Below, in pieces: positions 51,353 through 60,076 of a stretch of DNA of 64,000 nucleotides. The position numbers were made by a program, and so were the translations under genes. A model generated the notes under the pieces. It did no database searches. It had not been told where the DNA came from and saw nothing but the letters and a program-made list of their open reading frames with translations. The first letter of the stretch is position 1; every line of letters starts with the position of its first letter. The stretch lies in NCBI RefSeq assembly GCF_003721565.1, contig NZ_RJJE01000017.1:544626-608625 (forward strand), written 5' to 3'. Origin of the DNA: Rufibacter immobilis (GTDB lineage: Bacteria; Bacteroidota; Bacteroidia; Cytophagales; Hymenobacteraceae).

Positions 51353-52483
51353 GTGCAGCAAACGCAGAGAGATAAGATCAGGGTGCTGATTGGGGATACG
51401 TCTGTACGCTCCCGGCTGGTGCTTTCAGGCATGATTGATGCCGAGCCTCACTTGGAAGTGATAGACACCGCCAAGTCTAAGGAAGAACTGCTGGATAAAG
51501 CATTTTCTGCCAAACCAGATCTTATTGTGGCCCATTATGAACTTACTGTGAGTGGTTCATTGCCACTGTTTGAAACCGTTAATGGAGGAGATTCTTCTAT
51601 GTTACTCATGGTTTCACAGGAGATGGCTGTGGAAACTTCTTCTTTTCCAAAGAAAGCGGTTGCAGTACGTAGGCCTATAGGTCAAAACTCTTATAGGATT
51701 GCTGGAGATTCTGTCAAAGCAAGACTCATGTCTTCTCTCAAAGATTTCCTGATCAAGTATTCTGTCGTCAAAGCTTCTACCAGGAAAAAAAAGGAAGTTC
51801 TGACTACCGGTGAGGGGAAACTGCATTATCATCATCTTTGGTCTACAGCCGTTGCAAGAGCAGAGGTACCGCTCAACGTGGTGGTTGTAGGCGCTTCCAC
51901 GGGTGGTTCCACGGCTATAGAATACCTGGTCAAGGAAATCAATGTTCAGCAACCTACCGTGTTATTAGTAGCGGTACACATGCCTGAGAAATTCACCAAA
52001 CGCTTGGCAAGGAGATTACAGAAATTAACCTCATGGCGGGTAGAAGAAGGATATGAAGGCATGAAGCTTGCTCCTTATACCGTTGTCATTGCTCCCGGAG
52101 GGCAGAACATGCGGGTGTGTAACAGCCCTTTGTTCCCTAATCAGCTTAGTGTGAAACTTGAGCGCTCTAACGACATGGATACGCCTTCTGTAGATGTCTT
52201 AATGTTGTCTGCCGCCCAATGTGCCCACGAACAGGTACTTGGAATAATCTTGACCGGTATGGGAACAGATGGGACAGTAGGCGCACAGGAAATAAAGAAA
52301 AGAGGAGGCATAGTGATTGCCCAGAATGAAGAGACATCCACCATTTTTGGGATGGCGAAATCTGCCATTGAAAATGGCTACGTACATGGAGTGCTTGCTT
52401 TAGGCCAGATCAATTCTATCATAAACCGGTTTGCAGCAAACCGTAGCAGGAACCACATGCTCCAACGCAAAGCTATAGGATGA
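51353..52483 (+). CDS. cheB: CheB-type methylesterase with degenerate receiver domain
   Basis: A 376-residue CheB. The C-terminal esterase triad is intact: Ser182 in VVVGASTGGST, His209 in VAVHMPEKFT, and Asp306 in TGMGTDGTVGAQ. The N-terminal receiver is dead: the acidic pair reads DT (IGDTSVRSR), the phosphoacceptor Asp is replaced by His61 (DLIVAHYEL), and the conserved Lys-Pro is Arg-Pro (VRRPIG). So phosphorylation by CheA cannot control it in the usual way. It starts with GTG at 51353 and overlaps cheA by ATGA. No cheR is found in the window. Confidence 0.92.
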   Translation: MQQTQRDKIRVLIGDTSVRSRLVLSGMIDAEPHLEVIDTAKSKEELLDKAFSAKPDLIVAHYELTVSGSLPLFETVNGGDSSMLLMVSQEMAVETSSFPKKAVAVRRPIGQNSYRIAGDSVKARLMSSLKDFLIKYSVVKASTRKKKEVLTTGEGKLHYHHLWSTAVARAEVPLNVVVVGASTGGSTAIEYLVKEINVQQPTVLLVAVHMPEKFTKRLARRLQKLTSWRVEEGYEGMKLAPYTVVIAPGGQNMRVCNSPLFPNQLSVKLERSNDMDTPSVDVLMLSAAQCAHEQVLGIILTGMGTDGTVGAQEIKKRGGIVIAQNEETSTIFGMAKSAIENGYVHGVLALGQINSIINRFAANRSRNHMLQRKAIG

Positions 52484-54111
52484 AGGGAAGAGAGCAGGAA
52501 TACAGAGAAATATTCATAGCTGAAGCGCTAGAGTACTATGATGCCCTTAGCCGGCATATCAGTGATCTGGAGAAAGCCCCTCAGGATGAGCAGGTATTGG
52601 CAGAAATTTTCAGGCTTTTGCACAACCTGAAAGCAAACGCCAAAGCCATTGGTTTTATAACGATTGCGGATGTGTCACATAAGCTGGAAACGGCTTTTGG
52701 CATGATTCGGAACAAGGAGCTGAACTTCAGTGATGAAGTGGTAACCGTTCTCTTTGATGGGATAGACATGTTGGGTGAGCTTATCACCAGCATTGACAGT
52801 CCTAAAGAAGTAGAACCCAGCCCCGCGTTGCTCCGGAATCTGGACATCATTATTAACTCACTCTCAGATAATTCTGCTGAACTGTCAAAGGTTCAGAAAT
52901 ACTATAACTCCAAAAACCTGTCGCTCTCTGATCTGATTTACATTCAGATCAAGAAGCTGGACCACCTGTTGAATCTGGTGGGAGAGTTGATTATTGACCG
53001 TGACCGCATCTTCTCTATTAGTAAGGAACTGGACAATGACGATCTCAAGAACGTAAGTGCCCACCTATACCGCATCACTGAGGAGCTGCAGTATAGTGTC
53101 ATGGATGCCCGATTGGTAAACGTGGGTTCGCTGTTTAATAAGTTTCCGCGTATAGTGCGGGACATAGCAGTGGCGGAGAGTAAGGAGATCAACCTTGACA
53201 TCATTGGGCAAGACATTCAAATAGACCGGAATATCCTGCAGATCATCACAGACTCTCTGTTACACCTCATGCGTAATGCCATCTCCCATGGTATTGAGAA
53301 AGCCGATGTTCGGAAGAAAGCGAAAAAGTCGCCGCAAGGAAACATCACTCTGTCTGCGCAGAATGACCGTGATACGGTAATTCTGCGTTTGATTGATGAC
53401 GGAAAAGGAATAGACCAGCAAGAGGTGAAGCGCGCCATTGTGCAACGGGGCTTCCTTTCTGCCGATGCCGTGAATGACCTAAGGGAAACCGAGGTGCTGT
53501 CTTACCTGTTTGAACCGGGTTTTTCCCTAGCCAAGGAAGTGACCGAAGTCTCTGGACGAGGGGTAGGGCTAGATGTAGTGAAGAATGCCATAGACTCTAT
53601 AGGCGGACGCATACGGGTGGATTCTAAGAAAGGAGAGGGAACCACATTTACGCTCTTCCTGCCAACGTCCATCGCCGTAAAAGGAGCTTTGCTCTGCCAG
53701 GTTGAGGAAAATTTTTACGCAATTCCGCTCATGCACACAGATTCAGTGGTTGCTTTGCCTACTGCTGAACTACATGAGGTCGGCGATTTGCTGGTGGCTG
53801 ACATCAACAGTGAAACCATTACCATTGTCTCGCTAAAAGAGCTGTTTAACACAGACATTAGTGAGTACAGCGTAAGGAAGAATGATTTGGAAAGTGATGT
53901 GCAGAACATCATCATTGTGACCTACAACAACCGGAAACTAGGCCTGATTGTAGACAAGCTCCTGCGCCAGCAGGATATTGTGATCAAGGCCCTGAGCAGA
54001 CCGGTGAACACGATAGAAATTTACGCGGGGGTAACCCTCTTGGGGTCAGGCAAAGTCTGTCTGGTACTGGATGTGGCCGCCATTACCCGCTATTTTATTG
54101 CCAGAAGGTAA
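52480..54111 (+). CDS. cheA: CheA histidine kinase without a P2 domain
   Basis: A 543-residue CheA. Domain order: HPt (P1) with phospho-His48 in LLHNLKANAKAIGF; a short linker where P2 is normally found; P3 dimerisation (LDHLLNLVGELIIDRDRI); the HATPase with N box LLHLMRNAISHGIE, G1 LRLIDDGKGID and G2 GRGVGLDVVKNAI; and the CheW-like P5 (GALLCQVEENFYAIPLMH). Missing P2 suggests CheY docks directly or elsewhere. It overlaps cheB by 4 bp and is followed 38 bp later by cheC. Confidence 0.95.
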   Translation: MKGREQEYREIFIAEALEYYDALSRHISDLEKAPQDEQVLAEIFRLLHNLKANAKAIGFITIADVSHKLETAFGMIRNKELNFSDEVVTVLFDGIDMLGELITSIDSPKEVEPSPALLRNLDIIINSLSDNSAELSKVQKYYNSKNLSLSDLIYIQIKKLDHLLNLVGELIIDRDRIFSISKELDNDDLKNVSAHLYRITEELQYSVMDARLVNVGSLFNKFPRIVRDIAVAESKEINLDIIGQDIQIDRNILQIITDSLLHLMRNAISHGIEKADVRKKAKKSPQGNITLSAQNDRDTVILRLIDDGKGIDQQEVKRAIVQRGFLSADAVNDLRETEVLSYLFEPGFSLAKEVTEVSGRGVGLDVVKNAIDSIGGRIRVDSKKGEGTTFTLFLPTSIAVKGALLCQVEENFYAIPLMHTDSVVALPTAELHEVGDLLVADINSETITIVSLKELFNTDISEYSVRKNDLESDVQNIIIVTYNNRKLGLIVDKLLRQQDIVIKALSRPVNTIEIYAGVTLLGSGKVCLVLDVAAITRYFIARR

Positions 54112-54149
54112 ATCCTGACGGAACAAAGACATTGTATAAAGCCTGATTC

Positions 54150-54773
54150 ATGGAGCTTCAAGTAAATGAACTAGAGCGGGATATCATCAAAGAAATCCTG
54201 AATATAGGATTGGCCAGGGCGGCTGACTCTTTTGCTGCCATTGCCAAAGACCGTGTACTTTTGAAAGTGCCAGACCTGCAGTTGATGGAGGCGGAGGAGC
54301 TTCTTAAAATTGTAAGAGCTTACGAGAATTCCCATACTATCATCCAGTCAGATATCAAAGGTGAATTGAACGGCTCCACCCTCATGCTTTTCTCAGAGAG
54401 GCACGTGGAGCAACTTTCTTCCGTTTGCCTTGGCATGTCTGTGAAAGGAAACGAGCCTTTGACTGAAATGCAGGAGTCACTGCTGTTGGAGGTTAGCAAC
54501 ATCATTACCGGGGCCTTAGTCACGCAATTGGCCAATATTCTGAAGTCCAGCATCTACGGTTCTCCGCCCGTTGCCCCTAAGCATGACATTGCCGAGTCTT
54601 TGAAAGACATCTTCACGGACCACCCGCTGTTTCAGCCTTTAGTTTTTACGGTCATCACCCAATTTACCAATAACTCTAAAATGGTGGAATTGCCTTTGCT
54701 CTTGTTCTTTGACACCTCCACGTTTATTAAAATTTTGGAAATTATCCGCTCCTATAACTTCCTCACCAAATAG
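54150..54773 (+). CDS. cheC: CheC-family CheY-P phosphatase
   Basis: A 207-residue CheC-type protein with two phosphatase motifs of the (D/S)xxxExxN form: D11-E15-N18 in DIIKEILNIGLARA, and SLLLEVSNIITGALV near residues 110-124. Having both motifs intact makes it a likely active CheY-P phosphatase, taking the place of CheZ. No CheD is adjacent. It closes the chemosensory operon, ahead of a perfect 32-bp palindromic terminator. Confidence 0.88.
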   Translation: MELQVNELERDIIKEILNIGLARAADSFAAIAKDRVLLKVPDLQLMEAEELLKIVRAYENSHTIIQSDIKGELNGSTLMLFSERHVEQLSSVCLGMSVKGNEPLTEMQESLLLEVSNIITGALVTQLANILKSSIYGSPPVAPKHDIAESLKDIFTDHPLFQPLVFTVITQFTNNSKMVELPLLLFFDTSTFIKILEIIRSYNFLTK

Positions 54774-54829
54774 TTTATACTTTCTTTACAGGCAAAAGAA
54801 AGGTGTTTCAAATCGTTTTTGCTTGGATT

Positions 54830-54895
54830 AGAGGCCATTATTGCGTTTAGGGGCTGTTTTTGAAAAAACAGCCCCTAAACGCAATAATGGCCTCT
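54830..54895. terminator. Dispersed palindrome, perfect 32-bp stem
   Basis: Arms 54830-54861 and 54864-54895 are perfectly complementary with only GA between. Outside the family core the AGAGGCCATTATT/AATAATGGCCTCT extension is unique to this copy. It ends the che operon. Confidence 0.9.
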
Positions 54896-54964
54896 GGCTT
54901 TCCATTCCAGTATCTTTTTTGTTGTTTTGCGCGTCTGAATTAAAAAAAGATTAAAGATTAGCCT

Positions 54965-56248
54965 ATGGACGCTTTAGGGAGACATATTCTGGTGGAGTTT
55001 TACAATTGTTCACCTGAGTTGATGAATGATGTGGTACACATTGAGAACAGCATGGTAGCGGCCGCTGAAACGGCTGGGGCCACGGTCATCAACAGTACTT
55101 TCCACCACTTTTCTCCCTATGGTGTGTCTGGGGTGGTTGTGATCCAGGAGAGCCATCTAGCTATCCATACCTGGCCAGAATTTGGGTATGCGGCCGTTGA
55201 CCTGTTCACCTGCGGTGACTCCGTAGATCCTTGGATTTCCTATAATTACTTAAAAGAAGCATTTGAGGCCAGCCACGGTTCCTCAATGGAGTGTCTGCGT
55301 GGGCAGCAAAGTCTCCTGCAGCGCACCGACTTCACGGTAGAAGCCCGCGATTCAGGTCAGGCTATAACGCCTATTCCGCGCATTACCCGCGATGTGTGGT
55401 TCACAGAGCGTGATGAGAACATTGCACTTTCTTTAAAGCATACTGGTAATCAACTGTACAAAAAACAGTCGCCTTACCAAAAGGTGGAGGTATTTGAGAC
55501 CTTGGCGTATGGCAACATGCTTACCTTAGACGGTATGGTCATGTGTACCCAGAAAGATGAGTACGTCTACCATGAAATGATTACCCACGTGCCAGTATTC
55601 AGCCACGGAAACGTGAAGCGTGCATTGGTCATTGGCGGCGGCGACGGCGGTACCGTGCGTGAGTTGCTGAGACATGAGGGGATTGAGGAGGTAGTATTGG
55701 TAGAGATTGACGAGTTAGTGATAGAAGCCTGCAAAGCGCATTTACCTGAAACCGCCAGCGCTTTTGACCACCCAAGATTAAAGCTCCTCATAGAAGACGG
55801 GATCAAGTACATTCAGGAATGCGCAGATGCAGCCTTTGATCTGATCATTGTGGACTCTGCAGATCCGGTTGGTCCGGGTGAGGGGCTGTTCACGGCTGAG
55901 TTTTATTCCCAGGTGTACCGCTGCCTGACGCCGGAAGGGGTTATGATCACGCAGAGTGAGTCGCCTAGATTCAACACCAAGGTATTCGTAGAAATTTTTG
56001 ATACCTACAAAGGAATCTTCGGGCAGGAGAAAGTGCATTGCTATTTAGCCGCTATTCCAACTTATCCTACCGGTACCTGGAGTTTCTCTTTCTGCTCCAA
56101 AGGAAATGTGCTTCCAAAACAATTTAACGCAGAAGCCGCCGCCGCCTTCTCCCGTACCCAGGGACTCAGATACTACAATGAAGACATTCATGTGGCCGCC
56201 TTTGCTTTACCTAACTTCGTAAAAGACTTACTTTCCTCTAAAGCTTAA
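54965..56248 (+). CDS. S-adenosylmethionine decarboxylase-spermidine synthase fusion
   Basis: A 427-residue bifunctional polyamine enzyme. Residues 1-125 are a SpeH-type AdoMet decarboxylase proenzyme: the self-cleavage Ser that becomes pyruvoyl lies in [20 protein letters not shown]. Residues about 140-427 are spermidine synthase (SpeE): [12 protein letters not shown], the cofactor motif [18 protein letters not shown], and [17 protein letters not shown]. One chain thus makes decarboxylated AdoMet and transfers its aminopropyl group to putrescine. The agmatinase gene starts 4 bp later, so the operon turns agmatine into spermidine. Confidence 0.93.
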   Translation: MDALGRHILVEFYNCSPELMNDVVHIENSMVAAAETAGATVINSTFHHFSPYGVSGVVVIQESHLAIHTWPEFGYAAVDLFTCGDSVDPWISYNYLKEAFEASHGSSMECLRGQQSLLQRTDFTVEARDSGQAITPIPRITRDVWFTERDENIALSLKHTGNQLYKKQSPYQKVEVFETLAYGNMLTLDGMVMCTQKDEYVYHEMITHVPVFSHGNVKRALVIGGGDGGTVRELLRHEGIEEVVLVEIDELVIEACKAHLPETASAFDHPRLKLLIEDGIKYIQECADAAFDLIIVDSADPVGPGEGLFTAEFYSQVYRCLTPEGVMITQSESPRFNTKVFVEIFDTYKGIFGQEKVHCYLAAIPTYPTGTWSFSFCSKGNVLPKQFNAEAAAAFSRTQGLRYYNEDIHVAAFALPNFVKDLLSSKA

Positions 56249-56252
56249 TTTT

Positions 56253-57344
56253 ATGAGTATAAACATGCCTACCATGTGTGACTCTAAACATGCTAAAATT
56301 GCTTCTTTTGACCAGAACGGTGTAGGAGAGGTAGGAAGCGGTTTGTTTGGCCTTCCGTTTACAGAGGAAGAATCTGAAGTAGTCATTTTCCCTATTCCGT
56401 GGGAAGTGACGGTGTCTTACAATGCTGGTACAGCCCAGGGACCTGCCGCGGTGCGGGATGCGTCTCCCCAACTAGACCTTTTTGACCCGGAACTCCCTAA
56501 CGCCTGGCACTTGGGCATTCATATGCCTACCGTTCCGAAAAACTGGGCCCATGAAAGCGAACGGCTTCGGGAGAAAACAGAAGCATACATTGAGTGGCTG
56601 GAAGGCGGCTGCCAGGGAGAAGGCAATCAATTTGATGCTACTTTGGCCGAGGTGAACAAAAAAGGAGAGGAGCTGCTGCAATGGTCTAAACAGGAAACTC
56701 TTGCTCTTCTGGAGAAAGGTAAATTAGTAGGGGTGTTGGGTGGTGACCACAGCACACCGCTAGGCTTTATGCACGCTTTAGCCGAGAAGCATGAAGAATA
56801 CGGTATTTTACAGGTAGACGCGCACGCTGATTTGCGTGATGCCTATGAAGGCTTTACCTATTCCCATGCCTCCATTATGTTCAATGCCCTCAAACTTCCA
56901 CAGGTAAAGAAACTAGTGCAGGTAGGCATTAGAGATCTTTGCCAGGCAGAGGCGGAGTTGGTGGACCAGTCCAATGGCCGTATCACTACGTTCTATGACA
57001 GCAAGATCAAAACCAAGCTGTATGAAGGGAATTCCTGGCGCAAGCAGTGCAAGAAGATTATTGCTCAGCTTCCGCAGAAAGTTTACATCAGCTTTGACAT
57101 TGACGGACTAGATCCTAAATTGTGCCCCGGCACCGGTACTCCGGTACCAGGAGGATTTGAGTTTGAGGAAGCCGTTTACCTGATTAAAGCGTTGGTGAAA
57201 TCTGGCCGGGAGATCATTGGTTTTGACCTTTGTGAGGTAGCACCCGGAGACAGTGAGTGGAATGGTAACGTTGGGGCTCGGCTCCTGTACAAGCTTTGCA
57301 ACTGGATGGCCGTCTCCCAAAAAAGACTTGAAGCAGCAAACTAA
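56253..57344 (+). CDS. speB: Agmatinase (arginase/ureohydrolase family)
   Basis: A 363-residue binuclear manganese ureohydrolase, probably converting agmatine to putrescine. Metal ligands are in VLGGDHSTPLG, LQVDAHADLRDAYEG (His, two Asp) and ISFDIDGLDPKLCPGTGTP (two Asp). It is longer than E. coli SpeB because of an insert near residues 85-140. Formimidoylglutamase or arginase activity is possible on sequence alone, but its position 4 bp after the spermidine fusion gene argues for agmatinase. Confidence 0.88.
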   Translation: MSINMPTMCDSKHAKIASFDQNGVGEVGSGLFGLPFTEEESEVVIFPIPWEVTVSYNAGTAQGPAAVRDASPQLDLFDPELPNAWHLGIHMPTVPKNWAHESERLREKTEAYIEWLEGGCQGEGNQFDATLAEVNKKGEELLQWSKQETLALLEKGKLVGVLGGDHSTPLGFMHALAEKHEEYGILQVDAHADLRDAYEGFTYSHASIMFNALKLPQVKKLVQVGIRDLCQAEAELVDQSNGRITTFYDSKIKTKLYEGNSWRKQCKKIIAQLPQKVYISFDIDGLDPKLCPGTGTPVPGGFEFEEAVYLIKALVKSGREIIGFDLCEVAPGDSEWNGNVGARLLYKLCNWMAVSQKRLEAAN

Positions 57345-57365
57345 CCACTTATTCATAGATCAAAT

Positions 57366-57701
57366 ATGGGTTTTATCCTTAAGATCATCATCACAGGTAT
57401 AGTAGCTATTATCCTGACCAAGTTCTTCCCGGGCGTTACTATAGACGGCGTTGTCAGCGGTATCTTGCTGGCGTTGGTACTGGCGTTGCTGAACGCGGTT
57501 GTCCGTCCTATTCTGGTTTTCCTGACGGTGCCTATCACCTTTTTCACCTTGGGGTTGTTCCTGTTGGTCATTAATGCCATTATTCTTTACCTGGCAGATT
57601 ATATTCTGGATGGAGTGGAAGTGAGTGGTTTCATTACGGCAGTGCTTTATAGCCTGGCGCTTGCGGTTGCCACTTATATTATAGACAAGATTGTAGGATA
57701 A
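57366..57701 (+). CDS. Phage-holin-family (pfam04020) membrane protein
   Basis: A 111-residue membrane protein with four hydrophobic segments. The segment ALVLALLNAVVRPILVFLTV then PITFFTLGLFLLVINAIILY is the hallmark of the pfam04020 family, called phage holin family IV or mycobacterial four-TM protein. Despite the name it is chromosomal and its role is unknown. It follows the agmatinase gene by 21 bp and ends at the hairpin at 57725-57752. Confidence 0.88.
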   Translation: MGFILKIIITGIVAIILTKFFPGVTIDGVVSGILLALVLALLNAVVRPILVFLTVPITFFTLGLFLLVINAIILYLADYILDGVEVSGFITAVLYSLALAVATYIIDKIVG

Positions 57702-57724
57702 ACCTTCGTTTAATTCTTACTTTC

Positions 57725-57752
57725 AATAGCCCGGAAGCTTTTCCGGGCTATT
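57725..57752 (+). terminator. Intrinsic terminator
   Basis: AATAGCCCGGAA, loop GCTT, TTCCGGGCTATT (12 bp), followed by CTTGTTT. It ends the polyamine/holin-family transcript. Confidence 0.75.
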
Positions 57753-57797
57753 CTTGTTTATAGGCAGCAGGCAAAAGGATAAGATGCGTTTTTACCG

Positions 57798-57805
57798 TAT
57801 TTTTG
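57798..57805 (+). promoter_or_regulatory. -7 box upstream of recQ
   Basis: TATTTTTG matches TAnnTTTG, 16 bases before the ATG at 57822. No TTG at standard spacing. Confidence 0.4.
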
Positions 57806-57821
57806 TAAAAAGAGCACTTAA

Positions 57822-59963
57822 ATGGAAGTAAGGGAAGCACGGGAGGTTCTGAAACTTTATTTCGGGTATGACCAGTTCAGGCCGGGGCAGGAGGATATCA
57901 TTCAGAATGTATTGTCTAAGCGGGACACAGTTGTCCTGATGCCGACCGGAGGCGGGAAATCTGTCTGCTATCAAGTACCTGGTTTAGTGATGCCGGGGCT
58001 TACGGTAGTGGTATCGCCGCTTATTGCCTTGATGAAGGATCAGGTGGAAGCATTGCTGGCAAATGGGGTAAACGCGGGCTACTTAAACAGCTCACAGTCT
58101 ACCAAAGAACAGCAGTTGATTGAGCAACAGTGTTTAGATGGCAGACTTAAAATGTTGTACGTGTCTCCTGAGAAACTGCTGTCGGCGGGTTTCTTTTCCT
58201 TTCTGAAGCGGTTGCAGATCAATCTCTTCGCCATAGACGAGGCACACTGTATCTCGGCGTGGGGACATGACTTCCGCCCGGAGTATTTACAGCTCAAGAA
58301 CCTCAAGTTACAGTTCCCAGAGGTACCCATTATTGCGCTTACCGCTACGGCAGACCGCCTGACCCAGCGCGATATCCTGACGCAGCTGTATCTGCAGGAC
58401 CCTAAGGTGTTCATCTCTTCTTTTGACCGGCCTAACATCCACTTACAGGTGCAACCGGGGCAGAAACGGATGGAAGCCATTCTTGATTTTTTGGAAGATC
58501 GGCCTTTCCAGCCGGGTATTATTTACTGTTTAAGCCGAAAAGCCACCGAGTCTCTTGCTGCCAAACTGAAAGAAAAAGGCTATAACGCCGATTATTACCA
58601 TGCCGGTCTTTCAGCTGCTGCGCGTGAACAGGTGCAGGAAAAGTTCCTGCAGGACAATATCCAGATCATGTGTGCCACCATCGCGTTTGGGATGGGGATT
58701 GACAAGTCCAATGTGCGTTGGGTGATTCATTACAACCTACCTAAAAACCTGGAGAGCTACTACCAGGAGATTGGAAGGGGAGGGCGCGATGGGGCCTCTG
58801 CGGAAGCTTTACTCTTCTATAGCCTCGCTGATGTCATGACCTTGCGCGACATCATCATGCAGGGGGAGAACAGCAAAGAGCAGGCACTTTCCATTGCCAA
58901 GTTGGACCGTATGCAGCAGTTTGCGGAGAGCACCAGTTGCCGCCGCAAGACCCTGATGCACTACTTTGGTGAGGAGTACAACAAGGACTGCGGCCACTGC
59001 GACATCTGCGACAACCCACCCACCTCGTTTAATGGCACAGAGTATGCCCAGAAAATCCTGTCGGCGGTGGCTCGTACCAAAGAAACCATCCCTTCTGCCC
59101 AGGTAGTGGACATACTGCGGGGCTCCCGCAACCAACAGAGCCTGGCCAAGGGATATGACCAATTGAAAACTTTCGGGGCTGGACGGGACGTGCCTGCCAT
59201 GGAGTGGCAACGGTACATCCATCAGTTGATCAACCAAGGTATCTTGGAAGTGGCGTATGATGAACATGGTGCACTCAAATTAACGAATGCGAGCCAAGAG
59301 GTGCTGTTTAAAGGGCGAAAGGTGGAGTTGGTTAAATTCCAACCGCCGGTAGCAAAGGAAGAAAAAGAAAAGCGGCAGAAGAAATCCAGAAGCGGGGTAG
59401 AGACCGCTTTGTTTGAACACCTGCGGCAATTGAGGAAGCAACTGGCTACGGAGCGGAACCTTCCGCCTTATGTGGTTTTCACAGACAATACGCTACAGGA
59501 GATTGTAGAGCAGCGGCCCACTAACCGTCCGGCTTTTCTGGCAATTTCTGGGGTGGCACAGGCTAAGTATGAACAGTACGGAGAGATTTTCATCAACGCC
59601 ATCCTGAGTTTTCTGGCCCAGCAAGCTGAACAGCAGCAGGCCCGCCTGAAAGGTACCACCCACTTAGTCACCTATGAAATGATCCGGCAGGGAAAAACGC
59701 TGGAAGAGATTTCGGAGCAAAGGCAAGTGCAACTGAATACTGTCTACTCCCACCTTGCCACCTTGTATCAGCAAGGGTATGATGTGGAGCTGAAGCCGTA
59801 CCTGTCTGACTGGGAGTACAGCCGCGTACGCGAAGGAATTCTTAAAACAAACCAGACTGCGGCGCTCAAACCTATTTTTGAGTATCTGGAGGGTGAAATA
59901 GATTACCTTAAAATCAGGTTAGGTATTGGGCGTTTTAACAAAGAGAACAGCCAGGGGAGCTGA
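57822..59963 (+). CDS. recQ: ATP-dependent DNA helicase RecQ
   Basis: A 713-residue 3'-5' helicase for recombination and fork repair. Motif 0 and I: YDQFRPGQEDII and LMPTGGGKSVCYQVP; motif II: FAIDEAHCISAWGHDFRPEY; motif III: ALTATADRLTQ; motif VI: YYQEIGRGGRDG. The zinc-binding cysteines of the RQC domain are CRRKTLMHYFGEEYNKDCGH then CDICDNPP. An HRDC domain (about 525-600) and an extra C-terminal helix-turn-helix region (YEMIRQGKTLEEISEQRQVQ) complete it. Single gene. Confidence 0.95.
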   Translation: MEVREAREVLKLYFGYDQFRPGQEDIIQNVLSKRDTVVLMPTGGGKSVCYQVPGLVMPGLTVVVSPLIALMKDQVEALLANGVNAGYLNSSQSTKEQQLIEQQCLDGRLKMLYVSPEKLLSAGFFSFLKRLQINLFAIDEAHCISAWGHDFRPEYLQLKNLKLQFPEVPIIALTATADRLTQRDILTQLYLQDPKVFISSFDRPNIHLQVQPGQKRMEAILDFLEDRPFQPGIIYCLSRKATESLAAKLKEKGYNADYYHAGLSAAAREQVQEKFLQDNIQIMCATIAFGMGIDKSNVRWVIHYNLPKNLESYYQEIGRGGRDGASAEALLFYSLADVMTLRDIIMQGENSKEQALSIAKLDRMQQFAESTSCRRKTLMHYFGEEYNKDCGHCDICDNPPTSFNGTEYAQKILSAVARTKETIPSAQVVDILRGSRNQQSLAKGYDQLKTFGAGRDVPAMEWQRYIHQLINQGILEVAYDEHGALKLTNASQEVLFKGRKVELVKFQPPVAKEEKEKRQKKSRSGVETALFEHLRQLRKQLATERNLPPYVVFTDNTLQEIVEQRPTNRPAFLAISGVAQAKYEQYGEIFINAILSFLAQQAEQQQARLKGTTHLVTYEMIRQGKTLEEISEQRQVQLNTVYSHLATLYQQGYDVELKPYLSDWEYSRVREGILKTNQTAALKPIFEYLEGEIDYLKIRLGIGRFNKENSQGS

Positions 59964-59984
59964 CGTTTTATGCTGCTATAGTTA

Positions 59985-60055
59985 AGGCTAATTTCCAGAA
60001 AAAGAGCCCCTAAACGCCCAGAGTTGTGAAACTAGGCGCTTAGGGGCTCTTCTTA
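59985..60055. repeat. Two dispersed half elements in inverted, outward topology
   Basis: GCTAATTTCCAGAAAAAGAG then CCCCTAAACGCC, and 17 bases later GGCGCTTAGGGGCTCTT. AAGAGCCCCTAAACGCC pairs with GGCGCTTAGGGGCTCTT over 17 bp with one mismatch. Compared with the normal copies the arms are swapped, as at 13714-13818. It lies between convergent recQ and the S8 peptidase gene. Confidence 0.75.
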
Positions 60056-60076
60056 TTCCTAATCTATACTGTCTAT

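Noticed and set aside
57366..57701. Phage holin as a sign of a prophage.
   Set aside because: The family name is misleading; no other phage genes are present and it sits in a housekeeping operon.
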